Shown piece by piece: positions 23,101 through 33,474 of a DNA stretch of 64,000 nt. The notes below the pieces were generated by a model that saw only the letters and a list, made by a program, of their open reading frames with translations, made no database searches and was not told the origin of the DNA. This DNA comes from Bolinopsis microptera (Eukaryota; Ctenophora; Tentaculata; Lobata; Bolinopsidae), in the NCBI RefSeq assembly GCF_026151205.1, contig NC_087084.1, forward strand, positions 720,312 through 784,311. The letters run 5' to 3'. The number at the start of each line of letters is the position of its first letter. Within the stretch, counting starts at the first letter, position 1. The position numbers were made by a program, and so were the translations under genes.

Positions 23101-26100
23101 CAAAATTAGGTTCGATTTTGCCAAAAGTACCTAATTTTGTCAAAAAAATCGACCTTTCTCAAATTTCTTGTAAATCACAGATTGTGTTGAAAATGGCCTT
23201 ATAGAACTATTCTGAAGTTTTTTTGCCCATAGGATATGTATAAGGCACTTATAATAGCATTTAAACACTTATAATAGCATATTTTCGCCGAGAAATATAT
23301 TGTAATTCTGGGTTTTAAAGAGCTATTGGTAAATATAGTTTCGTGAATCAGTAACCAATATTGATTCATGCGTCATAGAAAGTTTTCAAGATGCCAGTGG
23401 TTTCAGGGGCATTTGGGGGCTATTTTCTAAGATTAGATACCCAAAAAGTGTCATCTTTTCATCAAGCTACAAAACTATGAAAACATCATATCTTTGGGAT
23501 TTTTGAGGTCAATGTTGGTAAAAAAGCGCTCGAATGATGCATCCAGGTAGTCTAAAATACCGAGAAACGGTTAATTTTTGCACAATCTTCAAGTGACAAA
23601 ATTAGGTTCGGGGTGACAAAATTAAGTAAAGTCACCTAATTTTGTCATTTTTTCAAAATAATTTTTTTGAACATCTTCAACCCCAGCAATTTCGATCATT
23701 TTTGTGTTAGAACTTGCCTAGACTGTCTACTATAACATGGTGGAGGTTTCATCTAAATCGGAATTTCAGACGAGGTTAAAACCCATGGTTTATATCAGGC
23801 AGTCGGAAAATTGCCAAAAAATGACAAAATTATGTGCTTTACCCTATGTAATGAGGTATGCATACTATTACTACTGTTGTTACTGCTATGTTACTATGTT
23901 GAATGAGCAATATCCCAGTGATCCACCCTATGGGATGTGAAGTGAAGATGGTGATAGATCCCAGTAACAAGGTTGTTATGGACGTTCCCAAAGCTACAGC
24001 CAGTGTTCACTTCTCCTCTCTCACAACCGAGGTAATACTAATCACGTGGGTAATGTGTGGTGTCCTTATATAGGCATCACGTGTAGTATACACTCCTTAT
24101 ATGGGCATCACGTGTCTCTACAGCCAGTGTTCACTTCTCTTCTCTCACAACCGAGGTAATCACGTGGCAATTATTACTGAACCATAAGTTTTTTGGCGTT
24201 ATGCCATATATGCCGGTTACAGAATGAGAGGAATGTAATTCCTAGCCAAAAAATAATAACTTTGGAGTTTAGGTCCCCAAATTTGGACCCCCAAGTGGTG
24301 TAAATATTGTTTTATCACCACTTTAGGGTAAGATAATGTGGTTTAACACTAACTGTCCCCAGGTGCGTAAGACGCAGTACCTTGATACGATGTCCCTGTT
24401 AGACTCGATGGAGCGCGGAAAGAAGAAACAACCCTTCGCTAAGTGGCACCCTGGTACCCCTATTAAGGGGAACGCTAGGAAATGGTGAGTTACAAAGGGG
24501 GGGGGGGGGGGGGGGGGGGGTGAGTTACAAATGTGGTATCTTTAAAGCCGGGTATCTCCTTCTCTCACTAGCAATCTTGTGGAATAGTCTTGAACTATAT
24601 CCGTATCGGGCCCCCTCTCTTGTGTAAAAGCGACCGTCGCTTTTGATGACGAAAAGTGGCCCTTTTGGGTCACTTTTTTTTTAAACAACGTCGACTTTTG
24701 GTCGCTTTTTTCACGTTGAGGCCGCTTTTTGGTCGCTTCTGGTCGCTTTTTAAATTTTGGTCGCTTCTGGTCGCTTTTAGTCGCTTTTGGTCGCTTCTAG
24801 TCGCTTTTTGGTCGCTTCTGGTCGCTTCTAGTCGCTTCTAGTCGCTTTTTGGTCGCTTTTGGTCGCTTTTTGGTCGCTTCCGGTCGCTTTTGGGTCGCTT
24901 CTGGTCACCTTTTAGGGTTCATGTCGCTTTTACACAAGAGAGGGGGCCCCGTATCTTAGATAGTTAGATGCCTCTTATCAGTCTAGATGAAGCTTATAAT
25001 ATGATGCCATTGGAACACCCCCCCATATGATTGGACCTCCCCTCCCCCCATATTATGATGCGAGCTGTGTTGTTGTAGTAATGGTAGTAATGACACACTA
25101 CAATACAAATACGCGTGTAAAACATTGTCTAGTGTCATGAGCAGCTTGCTCTTTTGTACTACTCAATACACTGAGCTAGTTTATAAAGGAGCAAAATGTG
25201 ATTATAATTAATAATTGTAGTTGTAGTTTTACAGAACTATAGTTACATGGAATTTCATTGACGATTGAGAGTAATGTTGTTAAACTTCATTAAAAGTTTA
25301 TTAAATTATATTATATAATAGTATTATATATTTAATACCTTATAAAATAGTTATAGAATAAATGATTCGAGTTTCTCCGAAATAACGGGACTAAGTAGCA
25401 GCACACTTTGTAAAATATTACTTGCTCCTTTATAAATGTAACCAGGTGGCAGTATCTACACCGGTATTGTGTAGAGACGAGAGTAAAGCGCAGGATAATC
25501 GCGTGGAGATGGAGCAGTATCAGGAGACACAGGGAAATGTGCAGAGAGTACACTAACCTCAGGTTAGTTCTTATAGTGATTATTATTTTACTAGTATTAA
25601 ATCCAGATTCACCTGAATTTGTTAAGCAGCATAAAATATAACACATTAAATGAACAATGTTACTAAAGATCAGACAACTGCCCAGAGTAAGTTACTTGTA
25701 CACTACTACTATATTACATATATAATATTATATACTGTATCTCCATTAAATAACATGTTACATGATTTGTTGGTTTTTAACAATAATTGTGTGTAAAGTG
25801 GCTTACGTAATATTATATAATACTAGTGTAACCCGAGCCTACGGCCGGGATTTCAATATCACAGTTGAAATGCAAAAGTATAAACCCGCCTATTATATTT
25901 TACAAAAACGCATTACATTTTCGTAGAGAGAGTGGAAGAGAGGGAGAGTAAGTGAGACGCTTTAGCATGGGAGTCTTACTATATTACTTAGTTTACACTT
26001 AATTACTGTATAAATATAATACTAATTAATTACTGTAACGTGTAGAAATATGTTAAACTCTAAGGACAGTATAATATGCACATTGCATATTACTATTAAC

Positions 26101-29100
26101 TATATAATATATTTAAATATATAGTGTATAGTGGTGTAATAAAGCTAATAGCCTCGTCAGTAAACAGTGTTAAACTGTATACAGTACTATACTGTAGTGC
26201 CAGTGTAACTAGTGTGTAGTTGTTGCTGGAGCTTATAGCTGTGTTTATTATCATATTAATAATCAAATGAGGTATCTAGTATACTTGGATAATGTAATTT
26301 AGCGTATTATATTATACGTTCAATAATTCAAGATATAATAGAATACAAGTCTTTATCAACTATTACCAGTAGCCTCGACGATACGAGTCTCGTATTACAA
26401 TAATTTTAAATATATACAGTTAAATTAATTAGTGGCTTGATGCCATGATAGCCGAGTGGTATAAGACGGCACACTCCAGACTATCTGTATGGAAGTATTC
26501 TGGTGTTATTGGTTCAAACCCCACTGCTAGCAACTTCCTGCTACTAACCTATCTTGGAATGCAAAACAAAAAGTGTTACATTACAAAATATCATGATAAG
26601 TTCACATTGTTTAACACTACGTCATGTGATATTTAACACTAATGAGAGATAATATATACTGCTATTCACGTGTAAAGAACATGTCAGGATGGCCGAGTGG
26701 TCTAAGGCGCCAGACTCAAGAGATAATATCTTGTCTTCACACGAAGGAGCATTCTGGTCCACGAATGTGGGCGTGGGTTCAAATCCCACTTCTGACACTT
26801 TTACGATTATCATCAACATTCGTTTTTATTTTATCAGTTTAAAATTATAATTTAAAAAAATCTCGCTTCATCTGGTATTCAATTTGTGGTATTCGTTGTT
26901 TATTTCTGCGAAATGTATTTATATTATATATATATAAATATATATAATATTACTACAAATTTTTTAAAAATTTGTATTTATTAAAAAAATAAAATAAAAT
27001 AAATGTGCAACCTACTAAAACCAATGGGGCCCTCCCCGGGGTCATTCCTCTCGCATTTGCTAGAACTAGTATTACTAATAATACTAATAATAGTAGTCCC
27101 TTTTAATAGGGGATCATGTTTTTTGTCCATTTTTGATTTTTGTCCATGCGGTACCCTATATTTTTAAGATGGACAAAAAATAAGGTGGACAATAATAACA
27201 CTACACTTTTTTACACCATACATAAAACAAGGCAAAAGTGTAGTGTAAAAAAGTGTAATTAAAGGTGTAGTGTAAAATAGCCTAAAATAGCCTAAAAAGC
27301 CTTTTTAAAAAGTGTAAAAAAGTGACATTTTTTTCCTCATCAAAGGTATGTTTTACCTTTGGAAATGTACTATGTGAAGACTGATTGGAAAATAATTACA
27401 TGAACTGAAAGTTTTTTCTCGAACATTTAAGATAATCTTAAAATTGTCAGAATTGGGATTTGAGATGTTGTAACACTACACGAAGTGTACACTTACACAG
27501 AACACACTACACGAACAATTAAAATTCATAATACAATATTCAGTAATGTACAGTAATTACCAGCCAATTTTATGAATCTGAGTAGTTTTCATAGAAAAAG
27601 TTCAAACTTCGAAAACATGATATACTTTTTAAAGAAGATTTTAATAATGCATTTTAACAATTTATTTTAACAATGCATTTTAACATAATATACAGTTAAA
27701 TTAATTAGTGGCTTGATGCCAGGATAGCCGAGTGGTATAAGACGGCACACTCTAGACTATCTGTATGGAAGTATTCTGGTGTTATTGGTTCAAACCCCAC
27801 TGCTAGCAACTTCCCGCTACTACCCTATCTTGGAATGCAAAACAAAAAGTGTTACATTACAAAATATCATGATAAGTTCACATTGTTTAACACTACGTCA
27901 TGTGAGATTTAACACTAATGAGAGATAATATATACTGCTATTCACGTGTAAAGAACATGTCAGGATGGCCGAGTGGTCTAAGGCGCCAGACTCAAGAGAT
28001 AATATCTTGTCTTCACACGAAGGAGCATTCTGGTCCACGAATGTGGGCGTGGGTTCAAATCCCACTTCTGACACTTTTACCATTATCATCAACATTCGTT
28101 TTTTTATTTTATCAGTTTAAAATTGTAATTTAAAAAAATCTCGCTTCACCTGGTATTCAATTTGTGGTATTCGTTGTATATTTCTGCGAAATGTATTTAA
28201 TTACTAGTAAAAACTTTTAAAAACTTTTTATTTATAAAATAAAATTCCTCTCACATTTGCTACAAACTAGTATTACTAATAATACTAATAATAGTAGTCC
28301 CTTTTGATAGGGGATAATGTTTTTTGTCCATTTTTGTCCATGCAGTACCCTACATTTTCAACTTTTCAAGATGGACAAAAAATAAGGTGGACAAAAAAAT
28401 AAGGTGGACAAAAATGGACAAATATGGACAATAATGGACACAAATTTCAAAATACATGAAATATTCCGAGATGAAAGGGGAACACGCTAGCTTTTCGGGA
28501 TAAAATCGATTTCTCTACGATTATCACCTCTCTAGATGATTCTTATTTAATTATTTGGCCTTTAGTTCATTTTTGTACTAAATGTATTAATGGTGTTTTG
28601 GGCCACACCCTTTTCCAGAGTTTCGCAATCACTCAAATTTTTGTATTTTAGCCCAGGAAGATCGTAGAGACTATTTCAATACACCAAAATGTGCCCAATA
28701 GCCATATTTATCTACAACTTATGCATTAAAGTATACCTTTAAATGCTTATTTTCGGAATTATGGCCGATGATAATTCTTCTTACTGTCGAAATAAAACGG
28801 TTACGTACTGATAATCGTAAAAGTGTCAGAAGTGGGATTTGAACCCACGCCCACATTCGTGGACCAGAATGCTCCTTCGTGTGAAGACAAGATATTATCT
28901 CTTGAGTCTGGCGCCTTAGACCACTCGGCCATCCTGACATGTTCTTTATAAGTAAATAGCAGTATATATTATCTCTCATTAGTGTTAAATCTCACATGAC
29001 GTAGTGTTAAACAATGTGAACTTATCATGATATTTTGTAATGTAACACTTTTTGTTTTGCATTCCAAGATAGGGTAGTAGCGGGAAGTTGCTAGCAGTGG

Positions 29101-32100
29101 GGTTTGAACCAATAACACCAGAATACTTCCATACAGATAGTCTAGAGTGTGCCGTCTTATACCACTCGGCTATCCTGGCATCTAGCCATAAAGTAATTTA
29201 ACTGTATATTAATATATATATTATAATATGTTAAAATGCATTGTAAAAATAAATTGTTAAAATGCATTGTTAAAATTTTCGAAGTTTGAACTTTTTCTAT
29301 GAAAACTACTCAGATTCATAAAATTGACTGGTAAGAACATTACTGAATATTGTATTATGAATTTTAATTGTTCGTGTAGTGTATTCTGTGTAAGTGTACA
29401 CTTCGTGTAGTGTTACAACATCTCAAATCCCAATTCTGACAATTTTAAGATTATCATAAATGTTCGAGAAAAAAACTTTCAGTTCATGGGCTTATATAAT
29501 ATATAAAATAATTTGGGGATTCATTCACCCGCTGTGTTGTAAACGGAATATTATATATGATACTATATAAAATACTATGTATTATATTCTGTTAACAAAA
29601 TATAATCAGTTTCAAATTAGACTCAAATATGAATCTATTTGCACAGCTAGGAGGCACATTCATTACACTATAGTTACTATGATAAAGCTAGTAAATTACG
29701 TAAACTTGGTATGTAAACTTTGGTATTGTGGTAGTGATAATTTAAGACACATTCATTATTGAACAACAGCTTGGTAGGAAACCTTGCTGAGGCCACTCAT
29801 ATTATATATTTACATGATATTGTTATTTTACTATTTATTACTAACTATTACTAATTATTACTAGAATTATTACTAATTATTACTAATTATTACTAATTAT
29901 TATTAATTATTACTAATTATTACTAATTATTACAAATTATTACTAATTATTACTAATTATAATGTTTTCAGAGTAAAAGAAATGGTAGGTAAGCCTACAC
30001 TGAACGAGTTAGCGAGGATAACAGAGATATTTGACACACTTGATATCGTTAATATCACTATTTGCGAACAGAGTGAGTTAGTATAATATTATTTTAGTGA
30101 TAATTATAATTAAAATATTATTTATGTGATAATCATTTCATATACACATCGCTTCAACATATTTGCTCTTTTCATGTATCTTAACATTTGCAACTCTATA
30201 TTATTATAACAGAAAAATAAGCAAATTCCTAGTTATTTTCCATCAATTAAAGTACAATTAAAATGTTCGTAAAGCATTCATAGTGTACTCTACATATATA
30301 GTGTGATCAGTTGTGATCTTTGTTATCTTATATGCTACTCTATAAACTATAAACTATAAACTATAAACTACCCCCCCCCAGGCGCTAAGTTGGAGGCAGA
30401 TAAGGTGCAGGCGAGTACGTCCTGGTTCGGCGGGTGGTGGGGAGGCGGTACTAGTAGATCTACAACTAGTGTTGTGGACAAGTTCGGGATGAGCACCGAG
30501 GAGAAGGATACACTTTATAGCGCTATAGGTAGGTGTTTACTGTAAACTGTATACAGTATACTGTGTACTATAGGTAGGTGCAAATAATTAGTAATTATTA
30601 AAAAGCCGAAACTAGTCGAGTCATAAGCGGGCTGCCTCGAGATACTTCGTTTCACATTCTGCTACACTCTAATAACCTGCTATTACCCTGCTACTAAAGT
30701 ATTTAGTTCTACTACACCTGCACCTGCTATTACTGTATACTGTATAGTGTATACTGTATACTGTATACTGTATACTGTATACTGTATACTGTATACTGTA
30801 TACTGTATACTGTATACTGTATACTGTATACTGTATACTGTATACTGTATACTGTATACTGTATACTGTATACTGTAAACTGTATACTGTATACTGTATA
30901 CAATATACAGTATACAGTGTATACTGTATATTGTATACTGTATACTGTATACTGTATACTGTATACTGTATACTGTATACTGTATACTGTATACTGTATA
31001 CTGTATACTGTATACTGTATACTGTATACTGTATTACTGTATACTGTATACTGTATACTGTATTACTGTGTACTGTGTACTGTGTACTATGTACTGTGTA
31101 CTGTGTACTGTTTACTGTGTACTGTACACTGTACACTGTATACTGTGTGTTATTCCAATCACCCCATCAATCTAAATGTGTGTTACTGCAGTGTACACCC
31201 TTTCTCATGAGATGACGTGTGTTAAGTACTATAAAGCTATAATTCTGTTCTTACAGATTATTTTAAGCTTCAAGTTCATTTATCATGATTATATTCACAT
31301 TTAATAACATTACACTATTTAATATAGTATACGGGTAACACTAGTATAATATATTACAATGTGTAACACTGATTACCCACTGTTGTCTGAATATGAAAGA
31401 GAGAGAGGAACCTTACTTGCAGATTAGTGACTGTTAATTAGCAGAATTATTAATTTTACAAGTTGTGTAACTCTATTATGTTAATATAATTAATTATGTA
31501 ACATATTGACATAATGAATGCTATAACCGCAGAACAAAGTGAAGCAGCAGCCTCCAGTCAGATTTACCCTGAGAAATATGTGAAGTTCAGACTGAAGCTG
31601 GACGTGGATAAAGTATCGTTCAAACTGAATGATGATATCAGGGTTATAACTGAGGTAGGTACTGATGCTTTAGTTACACTAGTTACCCCCTCCCCCTGCC
31701 CCTGCCCCTCCCCCTGCCCCTCCCCTTCCCGGCTCCCCCTATCGTTCAAACTGAATGATGATATCAGGGTTATAACTGAGGTAGGTACTGATGCTTTAGT
31801 TACACTAGTTACCCCCTCCCCCTGCCCCTTCCCTTGCCCCTCCCCCTGCCCCTCCCCTTCCCGGCTCCCCCTATCGTTCAAACTGAATGATGATATCAGG
31901 GTTATAACTGAGGTAGGTACTGATGCTTTAGTTACACTAGTTACCCCCCTCCCCCTGCCCCTCCCCCTCCCCCTTCCCCTGCCCCTCCCCCTGCCCCTCC
32001 CCCTCCCGGCTCCCCCTATCGTTCAAACTGAATGATGATATCAGGGTTATAACTGAGGTAGGTGCTGATGCTTTAGTTACACTAGCCCCCCCTCCCCCAC

Positions 32101-32968
32101 CACAATATGTAAAAAGCTGCTAATCTTACATTTGTTACAATATGTAAAAAGTTGCACATATTTGCATATTACTGAGTTGCACAATGCACATATTATTGCA
32201 TATAGTAAAAGTGCTTACTTTGTCACTAGTATGAGAGTTGACGCAGAACAATACGGTTATAATACCTTTTGTTCGTGATACAATTGGGGTTTTTACTTTG
32301 TCGATACAAATATTACGAAAACAATGTGCATTCCACATATATTATACATATGTGCATACCTTAATACATGTTATAATATATGTAATAATATATATTATAT
32401 GTGTAATGATGATACCGTGAGAAAAGCACCCCGCAGGTATTACACAGGACTAACCCGTGCTTACTTGAGATTACTACTTTACCAGTATAGATGTGTGCAA
32501 ATGTTTGGGTTATAACATGTTTGAGACTTGTAACATTTAATTACAAATACGGTTCCTACTCAAACTTTCAACATTAAATTGCTTATACCCGTTCTGGGAA
32601 ACAAGCTAGAAGCTCCTATTATTGCAATGAGTTATTATTTATCTGAAACATGATCTGAAAATATCCGTGTAATCTTGCTGAAATTCGACGTCGGACTGTT
32701 TTGAATAGCTCATTAATAAATTGTTTTGAAACGAAAGAACCTGTTACTAGAGTTACACAATAGCATAATATTAATTAACTCAACCTAAAGATAGGAAGGT
32801 GCCTGTATAATTGCTTTATACCCCTGCAGGCTGCAGTTAAAGGAATAACGAGTGAAGTGGGTATAATACCTAACAATAACGGTATAGTGTTGTCCTACCA
32901 AATACACACTGTGTACGTGCTATCGGATAAGGTGGACATTCTCATACCTTCAGATTCTCATGCTATTG
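20152..32968 (+). CDS. VPS13: VPS13A/C-like bridge lipid-transfer protein, N-terminal part, 13 exons
   Basis: Exons: 20152-20248, 20373-20416, 21420-21571, 21764-21917, 22096-22302, 22462-22600, 23919-24031, 24363-24484, 25446-25562, 29972-30072, 30382-30528, 31533-31654, 32830-32968. The phases are continuous across all junctions and give about 551 residues. The chorein N-terminus begins MFERVLETVLEKVLGEFVQD and continues GNVVLKNLRLKAEA and LELQVPWKALWT. NIHIRYEDPDSG and TTDEMW (exon 5) are diagnostic of VPS13A/C. Exons 9-11 give the Arg/Trp-rich helix (WRWSSIRRHREMCREYTN), TLDIVNITICEQ, and WFGGWWGGG before STEEKDTLYSAIG. Full-length members exceed 3,000 residues; after the exon ending at 32968 no further exon is visible before the noisy satellite at 34030, so the gene is truncated here. 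Introns hold MITEs, tRNA genes and splice-junction repeats. Confidence 0.93.
20477..21243. mobile_element. 767-bp MITE with TA target duplication (Tc1/mariner-like ends)
   Basis: The ends are perfect inverted repeats of more than 30 bp, beginning CAGGGTGGGCCAAAAGTCAG and ending with the complement at 21243. They are flanked by TA on both sides (20475-20476 and 21244-21245). It lies in VPS13 intron 2. Open frames on the minus strand inside it are not recognisable as transposase, so it is non-autonomous. A shorter relative is at 57761-58143. Confidence 0.88.
21301..21428 (+). repeat. VPS13: 64-bp duplication of the VPS13 exon 3 acceptor
   Basis: Two adjacent 64-bp copies (21301-21364 and 21365-21428) each contain the polypyrimidine tract, TATTATTACAG and the first bases of exon 3 (GCTAARTTT). 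Only the second copy continues into the exon (acceptor at 21419). Confidence 0.92.
21914..22016 (+). repeat. VPS13: 54-bp duplication spanning the VPS13 exon 4 donor
   Basis: GGAGGTAAAGTCCTGCTATT at the end of exon 4 recurs 54 bp later as GGGAGGTAAATTCCTGCTAT, with a third partial GGGAGGTGG at 22013. The first copy is the functional donor (GAG then GTAAAG). Confidence 0.88.
22303..22395 (+). repeat. VPS13: Donor-proximal intronic repeat in VPS13 intron 5 (about 31 bp, 3 copies)
   Basis: CCTTATATGGGCATCACGTG + TCTCTACATC is repeated directly after the exon 5 donor. The same word reappears in intron 7 (24063-24120), close to the exon 7 donor copies. Confidence 0.8.
22720..23844. mobile_element. 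1.1-kb MITE with 23-bp terminal inverted repeats and TA flanks
   Basis: The left end GGGTAAGGCACGTAATTTTG and the right end (complement GGGTAAAGCACATAATTTTG) match with two differences. The element is bounded by TA (22718-22719, 23845-23846). The motif ACCTAATTTTGTCA recurs inside in both orientations (about 22745, 23108, 23131, 23597, 23633). It sits in VPS13 intron 6 and has no transposase frame. Confidence 0.83.
23996..24160 (+). repeat. VPS13: Duplicated 3' end of VPS13 exon 7 with its donor
   Basis: The last ~36 nt of exon 7 (ACAGCCAGTGTTCACTTCTC ... ACCGAG) plus GTAAT and ACGTGG recur 124 bp downstream at 24120-24167. There is one difference within the exonic part. Confidence 0.92.
24482..24533 (+). 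repeat. VPS13: VPS13 exon 8 donor duplicated around a poly-G tract
   Basis: The donor context GGTGAGTTACAAA occurs at 24484 and again after a run of about 24 G residues (24497-24520). Confidence 0.85.
24608..24950. mobile_element. TIR element with a decamer minisatellite core and 5-bp target duplication
   Basis: The termini are inverted repeats of about 27 bp, GGGCCCCCTCTCTTGTGTAA followed by AAGCGAC at the left and the complement at the right. GTATC flanks both sides (24603-24607, 24951-24955) as a 5-bp target-site duplication. The interior is roughly 30 copies of (T)GGTCGCTTTT/GGTCGCTTC. It lies in VPS13 intron 8. Confidence 0.85.
26442..26531 (+). pseudogene. tRNA-like sequence with A and B boxes, copy 1
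   Basis: An A-box (TAGCCGAGTGGTATAAG) and a B-box (GGTTCAAACCC) are correctly spaced, with a GCC/GGC D-stem. The putative acceptor stem (GCCATGA against TGCTAGC) and T-stem (ATTGG against CCCAC) each contain mismatches, and no clear anticodon stem-loop forms. This is probably a degenerate tRNA or tRNA-derived sequence; the isotype is unassigned. Confidence 0.6.
26683..26797 (+). tRNA. tRNA-Leu(CAA) with a 31-nt intron, copy 1
   Basis: The 7-bp acceptor stem GTCAGGA pairs with TCTGAC. The A-box TGGCCGAGTGGTCTAAGG and B-box GGTTCAAATCC are intact, and the anticodon stem CCAGA/TCTGG closes a loop with CAA. The intron after the anticodon (about 26721-26751) is at the canonical position 37/38, giving a mature tRNA of 84 nt with a long variable arm. 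TTTT follows at once as Pol III terminator. It is nested in VPS13 intron 9, sense strand. Confidence 0.96.
27718..27807 (+). pseudogene. tRNA-like sequence with A and B boxes, copy 2
   Basis: Nearly identical to the copy at 26442-26531 (GCCAGGA instead of GCCATGA; CTAGA instead of CCAGA). It has the same intact A and B boxes and the same non-pairing positions, so the degeneracy was fixed before the duplication. Confidence 0.6.
27959..28073 (+). tRNA. tRNA-Leu(CAA) with intron, copy 2
   Basis: Identical over 115 bp to the copy at 26683-26797, including the 31-nt intron. Confidence 0.96.
28824..28938 (-). tRNA. tRNA-Leu(CAA) with intron, copy 3 (inverted)
   Basis: Identical to the other two copies but on the minus strand, in the right arm of the palindrome. 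It is transcribed against VPS13. Confidence 0.96.
29090..29179 (-). pseudogene. tRNA-like sequence with A and B boxes, copy 3 (inverted)
   Basis: Inverted counterpart of 27718-27807, with the same spacing to its tRNA-Leu partner (about 150 bp). Confidence 0.6.
29826..29962 (+). repeat. VPS13: (TACTAATTAT)n array before the VPS13 exon 10 acceptor
   Basis: About 13 copies of a 10-bp unit TACTAATTAT lie directly before AATGTTTTCAG, the acceptor of exon 10. Each unit contains TACTAAT, close to a branch-point consensus. Confidence 0.85.
30736..31145. repeat. (ACTGTAT)n heptamer array with an internal polarity switch
   Basis: About 400 bp of TGTATAC heptamers, partly decayed to TGTGTAC at the right. 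Around 30897-30915 the motif switches to its complement, giving a perfect 15-bp hairpin (ACTGTATACTGTATA, loop CAA). It lies in VPS13 intron 11. Open frames on both strands through it are artefacts of the periodicity. Confidence 0.92.
31615..32056 (+). repeat. VPS13: Four tandem copies of the VPS13 exon 12 3' end, donor and C-rich intron start
   Basis: Copies start at 31615, 31741, 31873 and 32018 (spacings 126, 132, 145). Each contains the last 40 nt of exon 12 (from ATCGTTCAAACTGAATGATG), the donor GAG-GTAGGT, TTAGTTACACTAG and a C-rich tract. The first two spacings are multiples of three, so reading straight through without splicing stays open across copies 1-3. Confidence 0.95.
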
Positions 32969-33058
32969 GTGAGTACACTATACATAGTACATTATACACA
33001 GTACATTATACACTTATACACATTCTCATACCTTCAGATTCTCATGCTATTGGTGAGG
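32933..33058 (+). repeat. VPS13: Duplicated 3' end and donor of VPS13 exon 13
   Basis: ACATTCTCATACCTTCAGAT + TCTCATGCTATTG followed by GTGAG occurs at the exon end and again at about 33020-33057. The copies are separated by an ACAGTACATTAT microsatellite. Confidence 0.93.
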
Positions 33059-33086
33059 AAGCTTATTTTGTTGTTATTTTATATCA

Positions 33087-33199
33087 GGGGTACCATTCAG
33101 GTGCCTTGAAAATCTTGAATTGTAAATTTATAGATTTTTATTGCAAAATTATACATGATACAAATTAAGAAAATAAGCGATTAAACTGAATGGTACCCC
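33087..33199. mobile_element. 113-bp MITE-like hairpin element
   Basis: Perfect 14-bp inverted termini, GGGGTACCATTCAG and CTGAATGGTACCCC, enclose an AT-rich core. A few bases after it, at 33247, TACAGGGTGTTTCAAAAGTT resembles the end of another transposon family, but no partner terminus was found. Confidence 0.6.
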
Positions 33200-33474
33200 G
33201 GTATTATTGTAAATCCTTGTTTTAATTACATATTTTCTAAATATACAGGGTGTTTCAAAAGTTCTGCAAGGACGTACTTTTTGAATAACTTCTAATCCAT
33301 TAATTGCCTAATTCTGTAAAAAGTTATTGGTACTTCTAAGGTTTAATGGTACATTGATATATCATATAATTATTGTTATGTAATATATTTTAGATAATAT
33401 GTCTTTAATACCAGGTTCGCACCGCATTTCAGAGACTTATAAGTTTCTCCAAGGTTATATTCTGTAGCTGTTGT

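Larger units (their letters stand above)
26420..28400 (+). repeat. Direct duplication of a ~0.75-kb segment carrying a tRNA-like sequence and tRNA-Leu
   Basis: The segment starting at about 26420 (TACAGTTAAATTAATTAGTG) recurs at about 27690. The similarity includes both tRNA units, the sequence AATCTCGCTTCA, and the later TAGTAGTCCCTTTTRATAGG with TTTTTTGTCCATTTTTG (27095 and 28297). Confidence 0.87.
27405..29490. repeat. Large imperfect palindrome (arms about 680 bp) containing tRNA units
   Basis: The left arm 27405-28080 and right arm 28815-29490 are inverted copies. From the outside in, each carries a flank with CTCGAACATTTAAGATAATC or its variant, a relic TGTCAGAATTGGGATTTGAG, the tRNA-like sequence, and the tRNA-Leu gene. 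The spacer is about 730 bp. The whole structure is within VPS13 intron 9. Confidence 0.88.

Noticed and set aside
25647..25690. Extra VPS13 exon around 25650-25690
   Set aside because: Every acceptor tried led to a stop or no donor; exon 9 joins the exon at 29972 directly in phase.
26642..28979. Proteins of 65-86 residues containing MSGWPSGLRRQTQE
   Set aside because: These are translations of the tRNA-Leu genes and their flanks.
30669..31215. Tyr/Val/Cys-rich open frames on both strands
   Set aside because: Translation of the ACTGTAT heptamer array; no start context or codon structure of a gene.
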